Assembly: GCA_966250325.1 (NCBI GenBank)
Contig: CBINGY010000022.1
Location: 1 to 64,000 of the forward strand
Direction of reading: 5' to 3'
Source: Jiulongibacter sp966250325
GTDB taxonomy: Bacteria > Bacteroidota > Bacteroidia > Cytophagales > Spirosomataceae
Length of the DNA: 64,000 nt
Shown here: piece after piece, positions 7,298 to 15,542 of the stretch
How positions within the stretch are numbered: the stretch's first letter is position 1
How the letters are laid out: each line of letters begins with the position of its first letter
The notes under the pieces: model-generated
Seen by the model: only the letters and a program-made list of their open reading frames with translations
Database searches by the model: none
What the model was told of the DNA's origin: nothing
Made by a program: the position numbers and the translations under genes

Positions 7298-8917
7298 TTA
7301 ATTTGCGTCCCCAAACAGAGAGGTGTCCGAGTGGTTGAAGGAGCTACCCTGGAAAGGTAGTATACGGGTAACTGTATCGAGGGTTCGAATCCCTTCCTCT
7401 CTGCTAAGAGGGATTTCTTCACGAAATTCCTCTTTTTTTTTGTAAATTAGCAGACCTTTATCTCTCATTTTCAGATGATTATGTGCAAATATCTCTAAAA
7501 ATGTTGGTGTTCGATAAATGCCATTTTCATAGTATAAATTCTCGTCAAACAGTAATTTGATGAGCTCTTGCTTCTGAATAGTGCTGGCATTTGAAAATAC
7601 AAATCCCATATCTGAAAGTAAACCGAGATTTCTATCCATTATCTTGTAAGCTTGAATTTCATTCACACTAGCCTCTTCTATTTGCCCTTTCAGTCGAAGT
7701 ATCTCCTGAGAATAGTTTGAAAACCAACGTTCATAGCTCTCCTTTGTTATGAGATTTCCTATCCACTTTTCCTCAAGGCTGTATAACTTCGTTTCTGTCT
7801 CTCTCAAGGTTCTTTTCAAATTTGAAGCTCTCTTGATACTGCCTTGAATTTCATCTTTTAAAGCCTGCTTACATTGGGATCGGATCTCTGAAATCCATGA
7901 TGAAGGAATGCTCATCATATGAAAAGCGTCCTGCAACTGATTGTGGCATTTGATGGCACTAATATTATTATGCTTAGAAAATTTACACTTATAGTAAAAA
8001 AAGTATTTGCCCGACTTTCCTCGAGAAGGAGCACCTGTCAACGGTTGTCCGCAATGGCACTTCAGTACGCCCCTAAGGGGCAAATCATCATCTATAACTT
8101 TTTTGTAAACACGTTTATTTTGGCGTTTCTGCTGAACTAACTGCCATGTCGTGTAGCTAACAATTGGCTCATGTAATGCGGGAAATAATCCTCCTGGATG
8201 GTCCTTGAAAGGTTTCACCTCCAGGTATCCGGCATAAACCGGATTCGACAGAATATTTTCTACAGCCATCGATCCCTTTACATTGAATCCGAGAGTTCTG
8301 GCCTTTTCCTTGATCAGGTATAGTGGCACTCCCCTGAGATAAGAATTAAAGATAAATCTGACTATCTCAGCTTTTTTGGGATCTACTACCAATTTTCTTT
8401 CCTTACGAATTCCTTCTTTTTTGTAACCAAAGGGCGTATATCCATAAATGAATCTGCCTTCCTTCGCCATGGCAGTATAAATTCCACCTCGCACCTTAAT
8501 GCTTCGATTAATATTATCTTCTTCCGCCAGTAGTAACTGAAGTCCTGCCCTGAAAAAACTTCCAGGGGTATTATAATCAAAGGTTATTCCCTCTGTAACA
8601 CTAACTATCTGGATATTGTACTTGCTCTGGAATTGTTTAACCATGGTCATGGCTTCTCCGGCATCTCTACTGAACCTGTCCAGTTGGTCTACCAGTAGAT
8701 AATCTACTGATCTGTGGTGTTTGAGAATAAACTCCCTTAACTTAATGAAGTCGGGGCGATCAAAGGTTCTGGCACTTTTCCCTCTATCGATAAATGTATC
8801 TACCAGTTCGACTTTGTTATATTGCAGCCATTGGTCTGTATAAAGCTCCTGTCTTTCTATAGAACCATTACTTTGGCCCATCTGACTGAACCTGAGATAC
8901 CTTATTGCTCTTTTCAT
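7298..8917 (-). CDS. Large serine recombinase of the integrated element
   Basis: 539-residue site-specific recombinase. The N-terminal resolvase domain has the catalytic Ser11 in YLRFSQMGQS and the conserved LLVDQLDRFSRDAGEA. A recombinase domain follows (GYTPFGYKKEG to about residue 260), then a zinc-ribbon with CHCGQPL and a later KCKFSKHN, and a C-terminal coiled coil. It should integrate and excise the element encoded upstream of it on the same strand. The last 40 or so codons are antisense to the tRNA-Ser terminator and gene (the REEGIRTLD-type tail), so the native C-terminus changes on integration or simply overlaps the attachment site. It is preceded by a small overlapping ORF. Confidence 0.92.
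   Translation of the reverse strand: MKRAIRYLRFSQMGQSNGSIERQELYTDQWLQYNKVELVDTFIDRGKSARTFDRPDFIKLREFILKHHRSVDYLLVDQLDRFSRDAGEAMTMVKQFQSKYNIQIVSVTEGITFDYNTPGSFFRAGLQLLLAEEDNINRSIKVRGGIYTAMAKEGRFIYGYTPFGYKKEGIRKERKLVVDPKKAEIVRFIFNSYLRGVPLYLIKEKARTLGFNVKGSMAVENILSNPVYAGYLEVKPFKDHPGGLFPALHEPIVSYTTWQLVQQKRQNKRVYKKVIDDDLPLRGVLKCHCGQPLTGAPSRGKSGKYFFYYKCKFSKHNNISAIKCHNQLQDAFHMMSIPSSWISEIRSQCKQALKDEIQGSIKRASNLKRTLRETETKLYSLEEKWIGNLITKESYERWFSNYSQEILRLKGQIEEASVNEIQAYKIMDRNLGLLSDMGFVFSNASTIQKQELIKLLFDENLYYENGIYRTPTFLEIFAHNHLKMRDKGLLIYKKKEEFREEIPLSREEGIRTLDTVTRILPFQGSSFNHSDTSLFGDAN
7317..7403 (+). tRNA. tRNA-Ser (GGA anticodon)
   Basis: An 87-nt class II tRNA. The acceptor stem AGAGAGG (7317-7323) pairs with CCTCTCT (7396-7402) with discriminator G at 7403. 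The anticodon stem CTACC/GGTAG encloses CTGGAAA, giving anticodon GGA (Ser, UCC/UCU). There is a long variable arm and a T-arm with TTCGAAT. CCA is not encoded. The reading frame of the adjacent serine recombinase runs through it on the opposite strand, so this gene is the likely attachment site of the conjugative element. Confidence 0.96.
7406..7441 (+). terminator. Intrinsic terminator of tRNA-Ser
   Basis: AAGAGGGATTTC, a 5-nt loop and GAAATTCCTCTT form a 12-bp stem with one wobble pair, followed by a long T-run to 7441. It begins 3 nt after the tRNA discriminator base. Confidence 0.85.
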
Positions 8918-9050
8918 TGCATTCCTTCAAAGTTGAATTGATGACTATTTCTGAAATAAGTTGAATCAATTTTTTCTCCCTCATCTCCAGATATTTTTTA
9001 AATATATCACATTGCTGTGATATATTTAAATTAACACTGCTCTTTTCCAT
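8868..9050 (-). CDS. Possible small protein overlapping the recombinase start
   Basis: About 60 residues starting MEKSSVNLNISQQ (an upstream in-frame ATG at 9086 is possible). It is charged, probably helical, without cysteine motifs or a membrane segment, and its end overlaps the recombinase by 50 nt. The position suggests an excision or directionality factor, but there is no recognisable helix-turn-helix. A perfect long inverted repeat (8998-9031) lies inside it, which is unusual for real coding sequence, so it may be only leader DNA. Confidence 0.35.
   Translation of the reverse strand: MEKSSVNLNISQQCDIFKKYLEMREKKLIQLISEIVINSTLKECNEKSNKVSQVQSDGPK
8998..9031. repeat. Perfect inverted repeat, 15-bp arms with TTGC loop
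   Basis: Arms 8998-9012 and 9017-9031 are exact reverse complements around TTGC; the inner part reads TATATCACA...TGTGATATA. It lies about 80 nt upstream of the recombinase start. It could be an operator, an RNA hairpin that controls the recombinase, or part of a recombination site. Confidence 0.75.
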
Positions 9051-9109
9051 TTCAAGGTGATTAATATTTAAGGTAAAGCAGTCCACTACGTATCATAAAC
9101 TATACCCTC

Positions 9110-9895
9110 TTATCCTAATGAATTCGCTTTTCTTCTTGTCCTTTTCCCCTCATCGGGAGGGCCTCCTTCATCGGAACCCGATAACCGTTCTCTCCTGTTA
9201 GGATTCTGATCTTGAACCTGAGATTTCTCATTCTTCTGACGAAAGTCTAACCTTTTCATTCCTGTATCATATACATTAATGGTTTTGTATTGGGGATTAG
9301 CCTCTACAAATACCTTTTGATCCACGCCATCTTTCTGATAAGTCACTGACTGTAGATTTCCTTTTTTTAAAGAATCTAATAAGCTCGCCTTAAATTCGGA
9401 ATTTGTAAGTTCTCTGATCGGATGTCTTGAAAGTGATTTTTCGAGGTCATATCCGTAGTTCTCATGATAATGCCTCAGTTTGAAGTTGCCATTATCATAG
9501 GTATTTTTAAAATCCATTTGAACCCAGGCATTAAAAAGATTCCCTTCCTTATTGGATAAATCTTTATTAACCGCTCTTCCACTCATTAAGTTATATGCCT
9601 CTTTCAGTGTGAAATTATTACCCTTGTTAATATAGAAGGTTTGCTCCATTCCTGATTCCTGCGACTCCTTTTTCATGTCCACACGGTAGGAGTTAAAAAA
9701 ATACATGTCACTTTGTTTCGATTTGGTGAAGCTAAGGTTCGAAATCACCTCATCATTCCCAAATTTGGTATAATGTGATAGTTCGAAATCCGGCTTACCA
9801 CTCTGTAAACCAATCTTAAGCTTTTCCTCAAGGCCTTCTCCGAAGCCACTATACTTAATTTGATCACGGAGATATTCATAATTATTCTGATTCAT
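9110..9895 (-). CDS. Conjugative-element protein of unknown function (261 aa)
   Basis: A soluble 261-residue protein beginning MNQNNYEYLRDQIKYSGFGE and containing LSFTKSKQSDMYFFNSYRV, a segment I associate with proteins of Bacteroidota conjugative elements (DUF3945/DUF4099-like context), although I cannot fix the family. The C-terminal 40 residues are low-complexity and strongly charged (Arg, Lys, Glu, Gly, Pro). No signal peptide or membrane segment. It follows traN by 30 nt on the same strand, at the end of the transfer operon, and precedes the recombinase region. Function unknown. Confidence 0.75.
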   Translation of the reverse strand: MNQNNYEYLRDQIKYSGFGEGLEEKLKIGLQSGKPDFELSHYTKFGNDEVISNLSFTKSKQSDMYFFNSYRVDMKKESQESGMEQTFYINKGNNFTLKEAYNLMSGRAVNKDLSNKEGNLFNAWVQMDFKNTYDNGNFKLRHYHENYGYDLEKSLSRHPIRELTNSEFKASLLDSLKKGNLQSVTYQKDGVDQKVFVEANPQYKTINVYDTGMKRLDFRQKNEKSQVQDQNPNRRERLSGSDEGGPPDEGKRTRRKANSLG

Positions 9896-9925
9896 GATTC
9901 AATTTCTTTAAATGATTAATGATGT

Positions 9926-10774
9926 TTAACCTGCGAATAGAAAATTCTCTACTGGTAGAGCTCGTTTTAGCAACTTACCATTCAGTTTGAGTTTGAGGTT
10001 ACGCCCACCTCCCATTTCGCTTACACTAATAGATAAATGCTTATTCCGGGGAATGGTGAAATGACGAAATACAAAAACAAAATCTATTCTCTCCTGTTGT
10101 CTAATGAACTGATCCGTTCGATTTCTAAAAGATGGTTTAAGCTCAATTTCCTGAAATGATGTCTTTTTGATTTTCCGATTATCACGAAGTGCGAATCGAA
10201 CCTGATCAAGCACAAAGTCAATGTTTGTACGGTTGTCTAGAAAAAATTTGAAATACAGGGCATCTTTACCGGCATATAATCCGGTCAGATTTAGCTCAAC
10301 TCCTGATTTGATATCTTTTTTTCTGAGATTTGAATCTTTCTTACCTGCAACTAATTGAACTTCCCGTTGAATCTTTTCCTCATTCAGATGCCCATCTGAA
10401 AAGGTAACTCCCTGCACACTGTTGCCTGCACCCTGGTAAAGCCTAAGGTTGAGTAATCCCGGATGATCGGAATAACTTACAAGAAAGGAATGAAGCCTAC
10501 CATCTGCCGTAACAACAGTCAGATTAGTTTCTTTGAAACCCCGGATTCCCGCCTTGACCAGGAGCAGATTATCTGTACCTTCTGCCTTTTGAACCAAAAT
10601 ATCACGACTCCCTCTATCCACGCTTCTAATTGAATATGGAAATAATACATGAGTCGTTTTTGAATAAGTCACTTCTAAAGGCCTGGAAGTTATTTTTTCA
10701 ACTAACTGAGCCTGAGAGGAGAATACGAATGAGATAAATACGCTCATTAACCCTACTACACAATTCTTTTTCAT
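9926..10774 (-). CDS. traN: Conjugative transposon protein TraN
   Basis: 282 residues with a signal peptide (MKKNCVVGLMSVFISFVFSS) and the TraN/DUF4138 pattern: VTYSKTTHVLFPYSIRSVDRG near the N-terminus and a beta-rich body. In Bacteroidota type IV secretion it is thought to be the outer-membrane-associated VirB9-like component. It follows traM by 43 nt in the same direction. Length is normal for the family. Confidence 0.9.
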   Translation of the reverse strand: MKKNCVVGLMSVFISFVFSSQAQLVEKITSRPLEVTYSKTTHVLFPYSIRSVDRGSRDILVQKAEGTDNLLLVKAGIRGFKETNLTVVTADGRLHSFLVSYSDHPGLLNLRLYQGAGNSVQGVTFSDGHLNEEKIQREVQLVAGKKDSNLRKKDIKSGVELNLTGLYAGKDALYFKFFLDNRTNIDFVLDQVRFALRDNRKIKKTSFQEIELKPSFRNRTDQFIRQQERIDFVFVFRHFTIPRNKHLSISVSEMGGGRNLKLKLNGKLLKRALPVENFLFAG

Positions 10775-10817
10775 CTCAATAATATTTATGATTTTAAAAA
10801 TAGTTTACCTGATTCTT

Positions 10818-12098
10818 CTACCCATTGTCAACTATAACCACTTGATAACCAGAATTTAACTTCACCTTAACAGGCTTTAAATTTCTGGTTAATAAAGTCT
10901 TTGCCGCATTTATTCCTGCCGTAGCCGCCTGTAATCCGAATGTGGAATTCAACGTGTTTACATCCATCAGACTCATTGAGCGGTCTGCCGATTGTTTCAC
11001 TACCTCATGGGTAATTGTTCCGGGAACATATATTCCCTCCTGACCATCTAGATCGTAAACTGACAGTTTAACAGGTAGGATATGGTTTCCGGATGTAACA
11101 CTTTCTATCTTAAGCTTAAGACGCTCCCCGTATAGTTGAGCCAGTCCATAGACATAACTATTCCTGGGCAAAACAAGCCCCCCGACAGACATTTTCTCAG
11201 TTAATCTTAGCTTCACCAATGAACCGTTCATCAATGTTTGAGTCTCATGAACGACAGCTTTTATCGTGTTGGAAGCAATATTCTCAGATTCCCAATCCGA
11301 AAATGAAAAAAAACCATTTTGGGAGACCGGATATTCAAGAGGATCCTCGTAGTCCTTCATTGTTTGCAGGGACAATTCTTCCTCAAAAGACTCCGGACTC
11401 ATGGTTAAGACAGGAATTTTATCCCCGACCGGAATGGCAGCTAAAGTTTCCTTATCTATTGATCCCTCTTCTTTCAGACGCTTTTCAACCAATTCGGGAT
11501 GTTGAATATCAAGTATGGTCTGAAGCATTTCGTTTAGCTCACTCAACTCCTTGGACTCAGATTTCCGGTTTGTCATTGAATTCATCATCTGCTCAAGCCT
11601 ATCAATATCTTCAGAATAGCTGATCGTAGTGTTTGCAGGAGTCTCAGGGGATGGACTGTTTTTTGAGGGAGTTCTGGACAGTTCATTTTCAATTATCGCA
11701 AGTTTATCGGCTATAACTTGCTCAGGAGACTCTTTTTCAGAAGTCCAGCTATTTGTAGATGAAATTAGTTTACTCCTGACTGCATAATTTCCGGCATTAA
11801 GCACATATTCATCCTTATGATAGTTTGGATCATTGCGAATCTGTTGCTGAAACTTTAAGGAATCTTTCATCGCCAGGTTATAGTAATCAAGCTTTGTAAA
11901 TTCGCTGTCATCTGGTAATACTGCATACGGCAAGTCCATGATAAGCCCGGTTTGGTTTGAATCATCTGACTCTTCACTCATTACCCTACCACCCCCTAAA
12001 GCCCAGAAGGCCATTGTAATAAAGGGTAGTACAATTAATGGTACCACTACATAAAACTTTCTTTGTCTCAATTCTTTTGCTGTCTTTTTCATATTCAT
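10818..12098 (-). CDS. traM: Conjugative transposon protein TraM (VirB10-like)
   Basis: 426 residues: a short cytoplasmic N-terminus, one transmembrane helix (about 15-35, VVVPLIVLPFITMAFWALGG), a long polar periplasmic linker (Ser/Glu-rich, about 130-270), and a C-terminal beta domain ending LKPVKVKLNSGYQVVIVDNG, as in the VirB10-like TraM family. It should span the periplasm and link the ATPase complex to the outer membrane. Start could be the first ATG at 12098 or the next in-frame ATG at 12092. Confidence 0.9.
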   Translation of the reverse strand: MNMKKTAKELRQRKFYVVVPLIVLPFITMAFWALGGGRVMSEESDDSNQTGLIMDLPYAVLPDDSEFTKLDYYNLAMKDSLKFQQQIRNDPNYHKDEYVLNAGNYAVRSKLISSTNSWTSEKESPEQVIADKLAIIENELSRTPSKNSPSPETPANTTISYSEDIDRLEQMMNSMTNRKSESKELSELNEMLQTILDIQHPELVEKRLKEEGSIDKETLAAIPVGDKIPVLTMSPESFEEELSLQTMKDYEDPLEYPVSQNGFFSFSDWESENIASNTIKAVVHETQTLMNGSLVKLRLTEKMSVGGLVLPRNSYVYGLAQLYGERLKLKIESVTSGNHILPVKLSVYDLDGQEGIYVPGTITHEVVKQSADRSMSLMDVNTLNSTFGLQAATAGINAAKTLLTRNLKPVKVKLNSGYQVVIVDNG

Positions 12099-12104
12099 AA
12101 TTTT

Positions 12105-12416
12105 TTAGTTTTTCAATAATTCTCCATGTATTCCGGCTTCGCTTTGGATGACTGAACTGTCCGAACTCATTTCAGATATTTTCCTGTCTTCTGGCTCACC
12201 GGTTTTGGTATAATAGGAGGGTATACTAATGGTCTTTAAAACCTGAAATATTCTGGATTCCCCGGTCAGTCCGGTGCCCAGCAAATAAATGCAATATGAT
12301 CCGGCCAAGGCACTCAGAAACCAAAGCACAAGCATTTGATCTCGAAGTGTAATTCTGTCCATTTTTTTCCTGGCCCAATCTTTCAGCTTACTCACAATCC
12401 GATTCTCTCTCTTCAT
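12105..12416 (-). CDS. traL: TraL-like small membrane protein of the transfer operon
   Basis: About 103 residues beginning MKRENRIVSKLKDWARKK, with one transmembrane helix (LVLWFLSALAGSYCIYLLG) and a polar C-terminal tail. Its position between traK and traM and its topology fit TraL of Bacteroidota conjugative transposons. The start at 12416 is preferred because it lies 2 nt after the traK stop; a longer frame reaches 12467 but would overlap traK. Role in the channel is not established. Confidence 0.8.
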   Translation of the reverse strand: MKRENRIVSKLKDWARKKMDRITLRDQMLVLWFLSALAGSYCIYLLGTGLTGESRIFQVLKTISIPSYYTKTGEPEDRKISEMSSDSSVIQSEAGIHGELLKN

Positions 12417-12418
12417 CA

Positions 12419-13051
12419 CTATATCCTGTTTTCTGTTTTTACATCTCTGTTTTCCAATGTTCTCCATTTTTCGATAAGAAAGCCATGGGGATTGTTATCA
12501 CTTCTGGACACATTTCTAAGCTCGCCTTCCGTGATGAGTATGCGGGTAGTAATGCTGGCAGGACGAATGATTTTTTGTGTACTGAAACAGCGGAAATAAT
12601 AGGGATAGAAATCCATGTCCAGCACTACGCTGTCTATCTGTATGGTCTGACTTATATTCCCTGAAATAATGCCGGTGTAAAATCCATTCTCCTTGAGATT
12701 GTCATAGGTTCTTCGTGCACTGTCATCCGAGAGATAAAGAGCCTTTGTCAAATTGCTTTTGATAACCTTGTCATCGGGGTCAAGTGTGAAAAATAATCTG
12801 TGGAAAGTCTGTACGTGATCCCGGGCTTCCACCGGAATATTATCTTTTCTCTCTGCCGCATACGCTTCCAAGGCCTTACCATTGGCCAGTATATAAATTC
12901 TGGATTCAGTTCGGGCAATTGACTTCATACTGCTATGAATCACCAATCCACTTATTACTACGCAGGCGAGAATAAGAACCAGGCTGATAACTCTTATATG
13001 ACGAAAAGCCAAATCAATATTTTTCATTTTCCGGAACATAAATTCATTCAT
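12419..13051 (-). CDS. traK: Conjugative transposon protein TraK (VirB8-like)
   Basis: 210 residues with an N-terminal cytoplasmic segment, a single helix (about 20-40, VISLVLILACVVISGLVI) and a periplasmic domain with ARDHVQTFHRLFFTLDPDD, typical of TraK. It is the VirB8-like scaffold of the inner-membrane complex. It abuts traJ (stop/start adjacent at 13051/13052) and traL, so expression is coupled. Confidence 0.92.
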   Translation of the reverse strand: MNEFMFRKMKNIDLAFRHIRVISLVLILACVVISGLVIHSSMKSIARTESRIYILANGKALEAYAAERKDNIPVEARDHVQTFHRLFFTLDPDDKVIKSNLTKALYLSDDSARRTYDNLKENGFYTGIISGNISQTIQIDSVVLDMDFYPYYFRCFSTQKIIRPASITTRILITEGELRNVSRSDNNPHGFLIEKWRTLENRDVKTENRI

Positions 13052-14242
13052 TTAACTTTCTGAGTCACCACTGATTCGTTTGCTTGCAGCGTTTTGTGGA
13101 GCCATCCCATTTCTGTTCATATCCATCAGTGAAGAATTCCCGCCACCCATACTGGCTATATTCTGAAAAACTGAAGAAGAACCTCCGCCAGCCATCTGGA
13201 TCATGCGGCTCGATGTACCACCAAAGAGACTGGTAACCTTGCTGGTTAGCCCCCCGCCTCCACCAGCATGTATAATGTAATTCGCTACGGATGGTACCGT
13301 GAAATACCCGACAATTCCTATAATCAGAAAAACCAGATAGGCCGTATCTGTACGACTGAAATAGGTATCTCCGGAATGGCCTATCTGACTCAGATCGATT
13401 TTGAGCATATTTTCCTGGATCTTACCTATAATTCCTCCGAAGATATTGGCAACTGGTAACCAGAGAAAGACATTGAGATAACGGGCAAGCCAAACCGTTA
13501 ATGTGTGCTGAAACCCATCAAAAACAGCAATTCCGAATGCCAGAGGCCCCAAAATTGATAATACGATCAACTGGAATGTTCGTAAGGTATTTATACAAAG
13601 TGCCGCCGCTTCAAAAAGTACTCGTAGAATCTCACTCATCCATTCTTTAATAGAATTCCTGAAATTATAAGATGCTTTTTCCATGGCGAATCTCAGGTCA
13701 TTACCAATACCGTCAAAAATTCCCTCTGCCGAAGAATCCTGACCTTCATGAGTATACTTATACCAAAGGTCACGGTCCCCTACCCCACTCATCCCTACAT
13801 ACATCTGCCAGTTATCGGTCTTTTTAATAGCTTCTTCTTTTTGCTTCAGCAGTACCGCAATAGCCTTGTCAGAATCTTTGACCATACTTGCCGTGGCACT
13901 GACGGCTGGCTGCATTACTCCATTTATCATGGCCAGTACAGCCGGAAAAATCATGATGCTAAAACCAATTACAAAAGGCCTGAACAAGGGATAGAAATCA
14001 ATAGCCTCCGCATTACTTATGTGTTTCCAAATCCGGGAAGAGATGTACCATATGGCAGCGAAACCGGCAATGGATTGCCCTACGCGAATGAGTCGGCTAC
14101 TTAAAGGCATCATTTCACTGTAAAGCTCATTTAGTACTGAATTCAAGCCAGCCATTTCTCCCGCTATACCTTGTGCAAGCAAAATCTTTGGCAAAAACAG
14201 GCCTGAAACTGCCAGAATTACAGTTTTGAAGTTAGTTCTCAT
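13052..14242 (-). CDS. traJ: Conjugative transposon protein TraJ (VirB6-like polytopic protein)
   Basis: 396 residues with a signal-like N-terminus and several membrane helices (near 65-85, 95-115, 225-245, 310-335). The conserved segments GFSIMIFPAVLAMINGVM and a glycine-rich C-terminal tail are typical of TraJ. It forms the inner-membrane channel of the mating apparatus. It lies 16 nt after the last periplasmic paralogue (14259-14912) on the same strand. Confidence 0.92.
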   Translation of the reverse strand: MRTNFKTVILAVSGLFLPKILLAQGIAGEMAGLNSVLNELYSEMMPLSSRLIRVGQSIAGFAAIWYISSRIWKHISNAEAIDFYPLFRPFVIGFSIMIFPAVLAMINGVMQPAVSATASMVKDSDKAIAVLLKQKEEAIKKTDNWQMYVGMSGVGDRDLWYKYTHEGQDSSAEGIFDGIGNDLRFAMEKASYNFRNSIKEWMSEILRVLFEAAALCINTLRTFQLIVLSILGPLAFGIAVFDGFQHTLTVWLARYLNVFLWLPVANIFGGIIGKIQENMLKIDLSQIGHSGDTYFSRTDTAYLVFLIIGIVGYFTVPSVANYIIHAGGGGGLTSKVTSLFGGTSSRMIQMAGGGSSSVFQNIASMGGGNSSLMDMNRNGMAPQNAASKRISGDSES

Positions 14243-14258
14243 ATCTTTCAGATTAAAC

Positions 14259-14912
14259 TTATTGTATTCCGTAAATCCCCTTCAGTGTACTAACATCATT
14301 CCGTTCTTTGGCCCTCTGAACCGCCAGAATTGCCGTATTGCCGTTGAAATACCTCAGGAACATGAGTTTATCCTGCATATCAAGGAAGATTTCATCAATT
14401 AGCTTAATTCGCTCATCGTCACTCATCCTCATTTTCCCTGAGGTTATTACATTCGTTAATTCATCCAGATTACGAAGACTCTGTTGAAACAATCCAGAGT
14501 AAATATTACCAATGTAAGCGAGCTCATCAGCAGTAAAATTGGGATCCCTTCGGAACCGGCTGAGTGAAGATTTATATTCTGTGATTAGCATTTTTTGGTA
14601 ACGTATAATATCCGCGACCCGGCGATAGTTCTTTACAGCTGGATTCACCTCGAGAAGACCATCCAGAAAATCCTTATGTATCCGGAAATTTCCTTCGGCA
14701 ATATTTTTGACTGTCGTATATCCGCCGTTCAGTATCTCATACCCCTGCTTCATCTGCTCAAGAATTTGCTTGAATTGCTGAAGCTTTTCAAAATTCAGAA
14801 TCAATTGAGCAATTTCATTCGCCTGAGCATGAGCCTGGCAGTTTACACCCCAGTTAAACACAATAGATGCTACAAAAAATAATTTCCACATATCATTCAA
14901 AATTTTGGTCAT
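14259..14912 (-). CDS. Periplasmic conjugation protein, paralogue 1 (TraI/VirB5-like trio)
   Basis: 217 residues with a signal peptide and a helical body: KLQQFKQILEQMKQGYEILN, then FRIHKDFLDGLLEVNPAVKNY and a tail ending LKGIYGIQ. In databases this family is often labelled TerB/tellurite resistance, which seems a misnomer; the gene context shows a conjugation role. It overlaps the next upstream gene by 20 nt. Its pattern (long helices, K-Y-R-R-V-A-D, Y-I-G-N-I-Y-S-G) is shared with the two genes upstream, so the three arose by duplication and may form a pilus-tip or periplasmic assembly, VirB5-fashion. Confidence 0.8.
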   Translation of the reverse strand: MTKILNDMWKLFFVASIVFNWGVNCQAHAQANEIAQLILNFEKLQQFKQILEQMKQGYEILNGGYTTVKNIAEGNFRIHKDFLDGLLEVNPAVKNYRRVADIIRYQKMLITEYKSSLSRFRRDPNFTADELAYIGNIYSGLFQQSLRNLDELTNVITSGKMRMSDDERIKLIDEIFLDMQDKLMFLRYFNGNTAILAVQRAKERNDVSTLKGIYGIQ

Positions 14913-15537
14913 AAAGACGTTTGCTTATTTCAATTTCAGCTAACTCACGCTGCCGGCCTTTTACCAGTTGGAAAGCTTCTGTTGTAAACCTTCTGTAAAA
15001 AAGGTAGTTAGCCAACAATGCCTCAAAGAGCATTTCCATTCTTTCAATCCGTTCATTTGCCTCCATACGAAATGCCCCCTCTGTACGAATTTTATTAACT
15101 TCATTGAAAATCAATTCACAATCTTCGGTGAGCCTTTTACTCACCCCTTTGAAGAATCTCAACTCTTTTTCACTTAATGTTCGCTCCTTTGCTGCCCAGG
15201 TGATAAAGTCTTTTTCCATCTCTGAAATAGTCTTGTTAAACACTCTCGTATGAGATGCCCTGTCATAATTCTTCACCTCTGCATTGACTTCCTCCAGTGA
15301 ATCAAAAAAAGATTTATGCATATCATATTCCCCACCCTTGAAACCTGACACCAATTCAAGTCCTTCATGAGCTATTCTGTACCCCTTTTTGATAAAATCC
15401 AGGTATACTCCGTTCGCAGCAATCTGAATTATCTGTTCTGCTATTGACTTTTGGTCATCCTGCTCCTGTCCGTTTACAGGAGAATAGTTAAACATAAACA
15501 GAAAGGCTATTGCGATCATCGTTTTCATATCTTTCAA
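14893..15537 (-). CDS. Periplasmic conjugation protein, paralogue 2
   Basis: 214 residues with a signal peptide (MIAIAFLFMFNYSPVNG) and the same helical layout as its neighbours: FIKKGYRIAHEGLELVSGFKGG, MHKSFFDSLEEVNAEVKNYDR and a C-terminal Arg/Glu-rich helix. It is the most diverged of the three and lacks the terminal LYGLN/IYGIQ motif. Overlap with paralogue 1 (20 nt) and a 5-nt gap to paralogue 3 imply one transcript and coupled translation. Specific function unknown. Confidence 0.75.
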   Translation of the reverse strand: MKDMKTMIAIAFLFMFNYSPVNGQEQDDQKSIAEQIIQIAANGVYLDFIKKGYRIAHEGLELVSGFKGGEYDMHKSFFDSLEEVNAEVKNYDRASHTRVFNKTISEMEKDFITWAAKERTLSEKELRFFKGVSKRLTEDCELIFNEVNKIRTEGAFRMEANERIERMEMLFEALLANYLFYRRFTTEAFQLVKGRQRELAEIEISKRLYDQNFE

Positions 15538-15542
15538 TTGGC

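Noticed and set aside
7216..7422. 68-codon minus-strand ORF across tRNA-Ser (LAERKGFEPSIQLP-type product)
   Set aside because: It is the antisense reading of a tRNA gene, a well-known artefact.
11219..11623. 134-codon ORF antisense to traM
   Set aside because: It is a shadow frame of the intact traM gene.
14259..14912. Tellurite-resistance (TerB) function
   Set aside because: The database label for this family is not supported by the gene context, which is a conjugation operon, and no tellurite genes are nearby.
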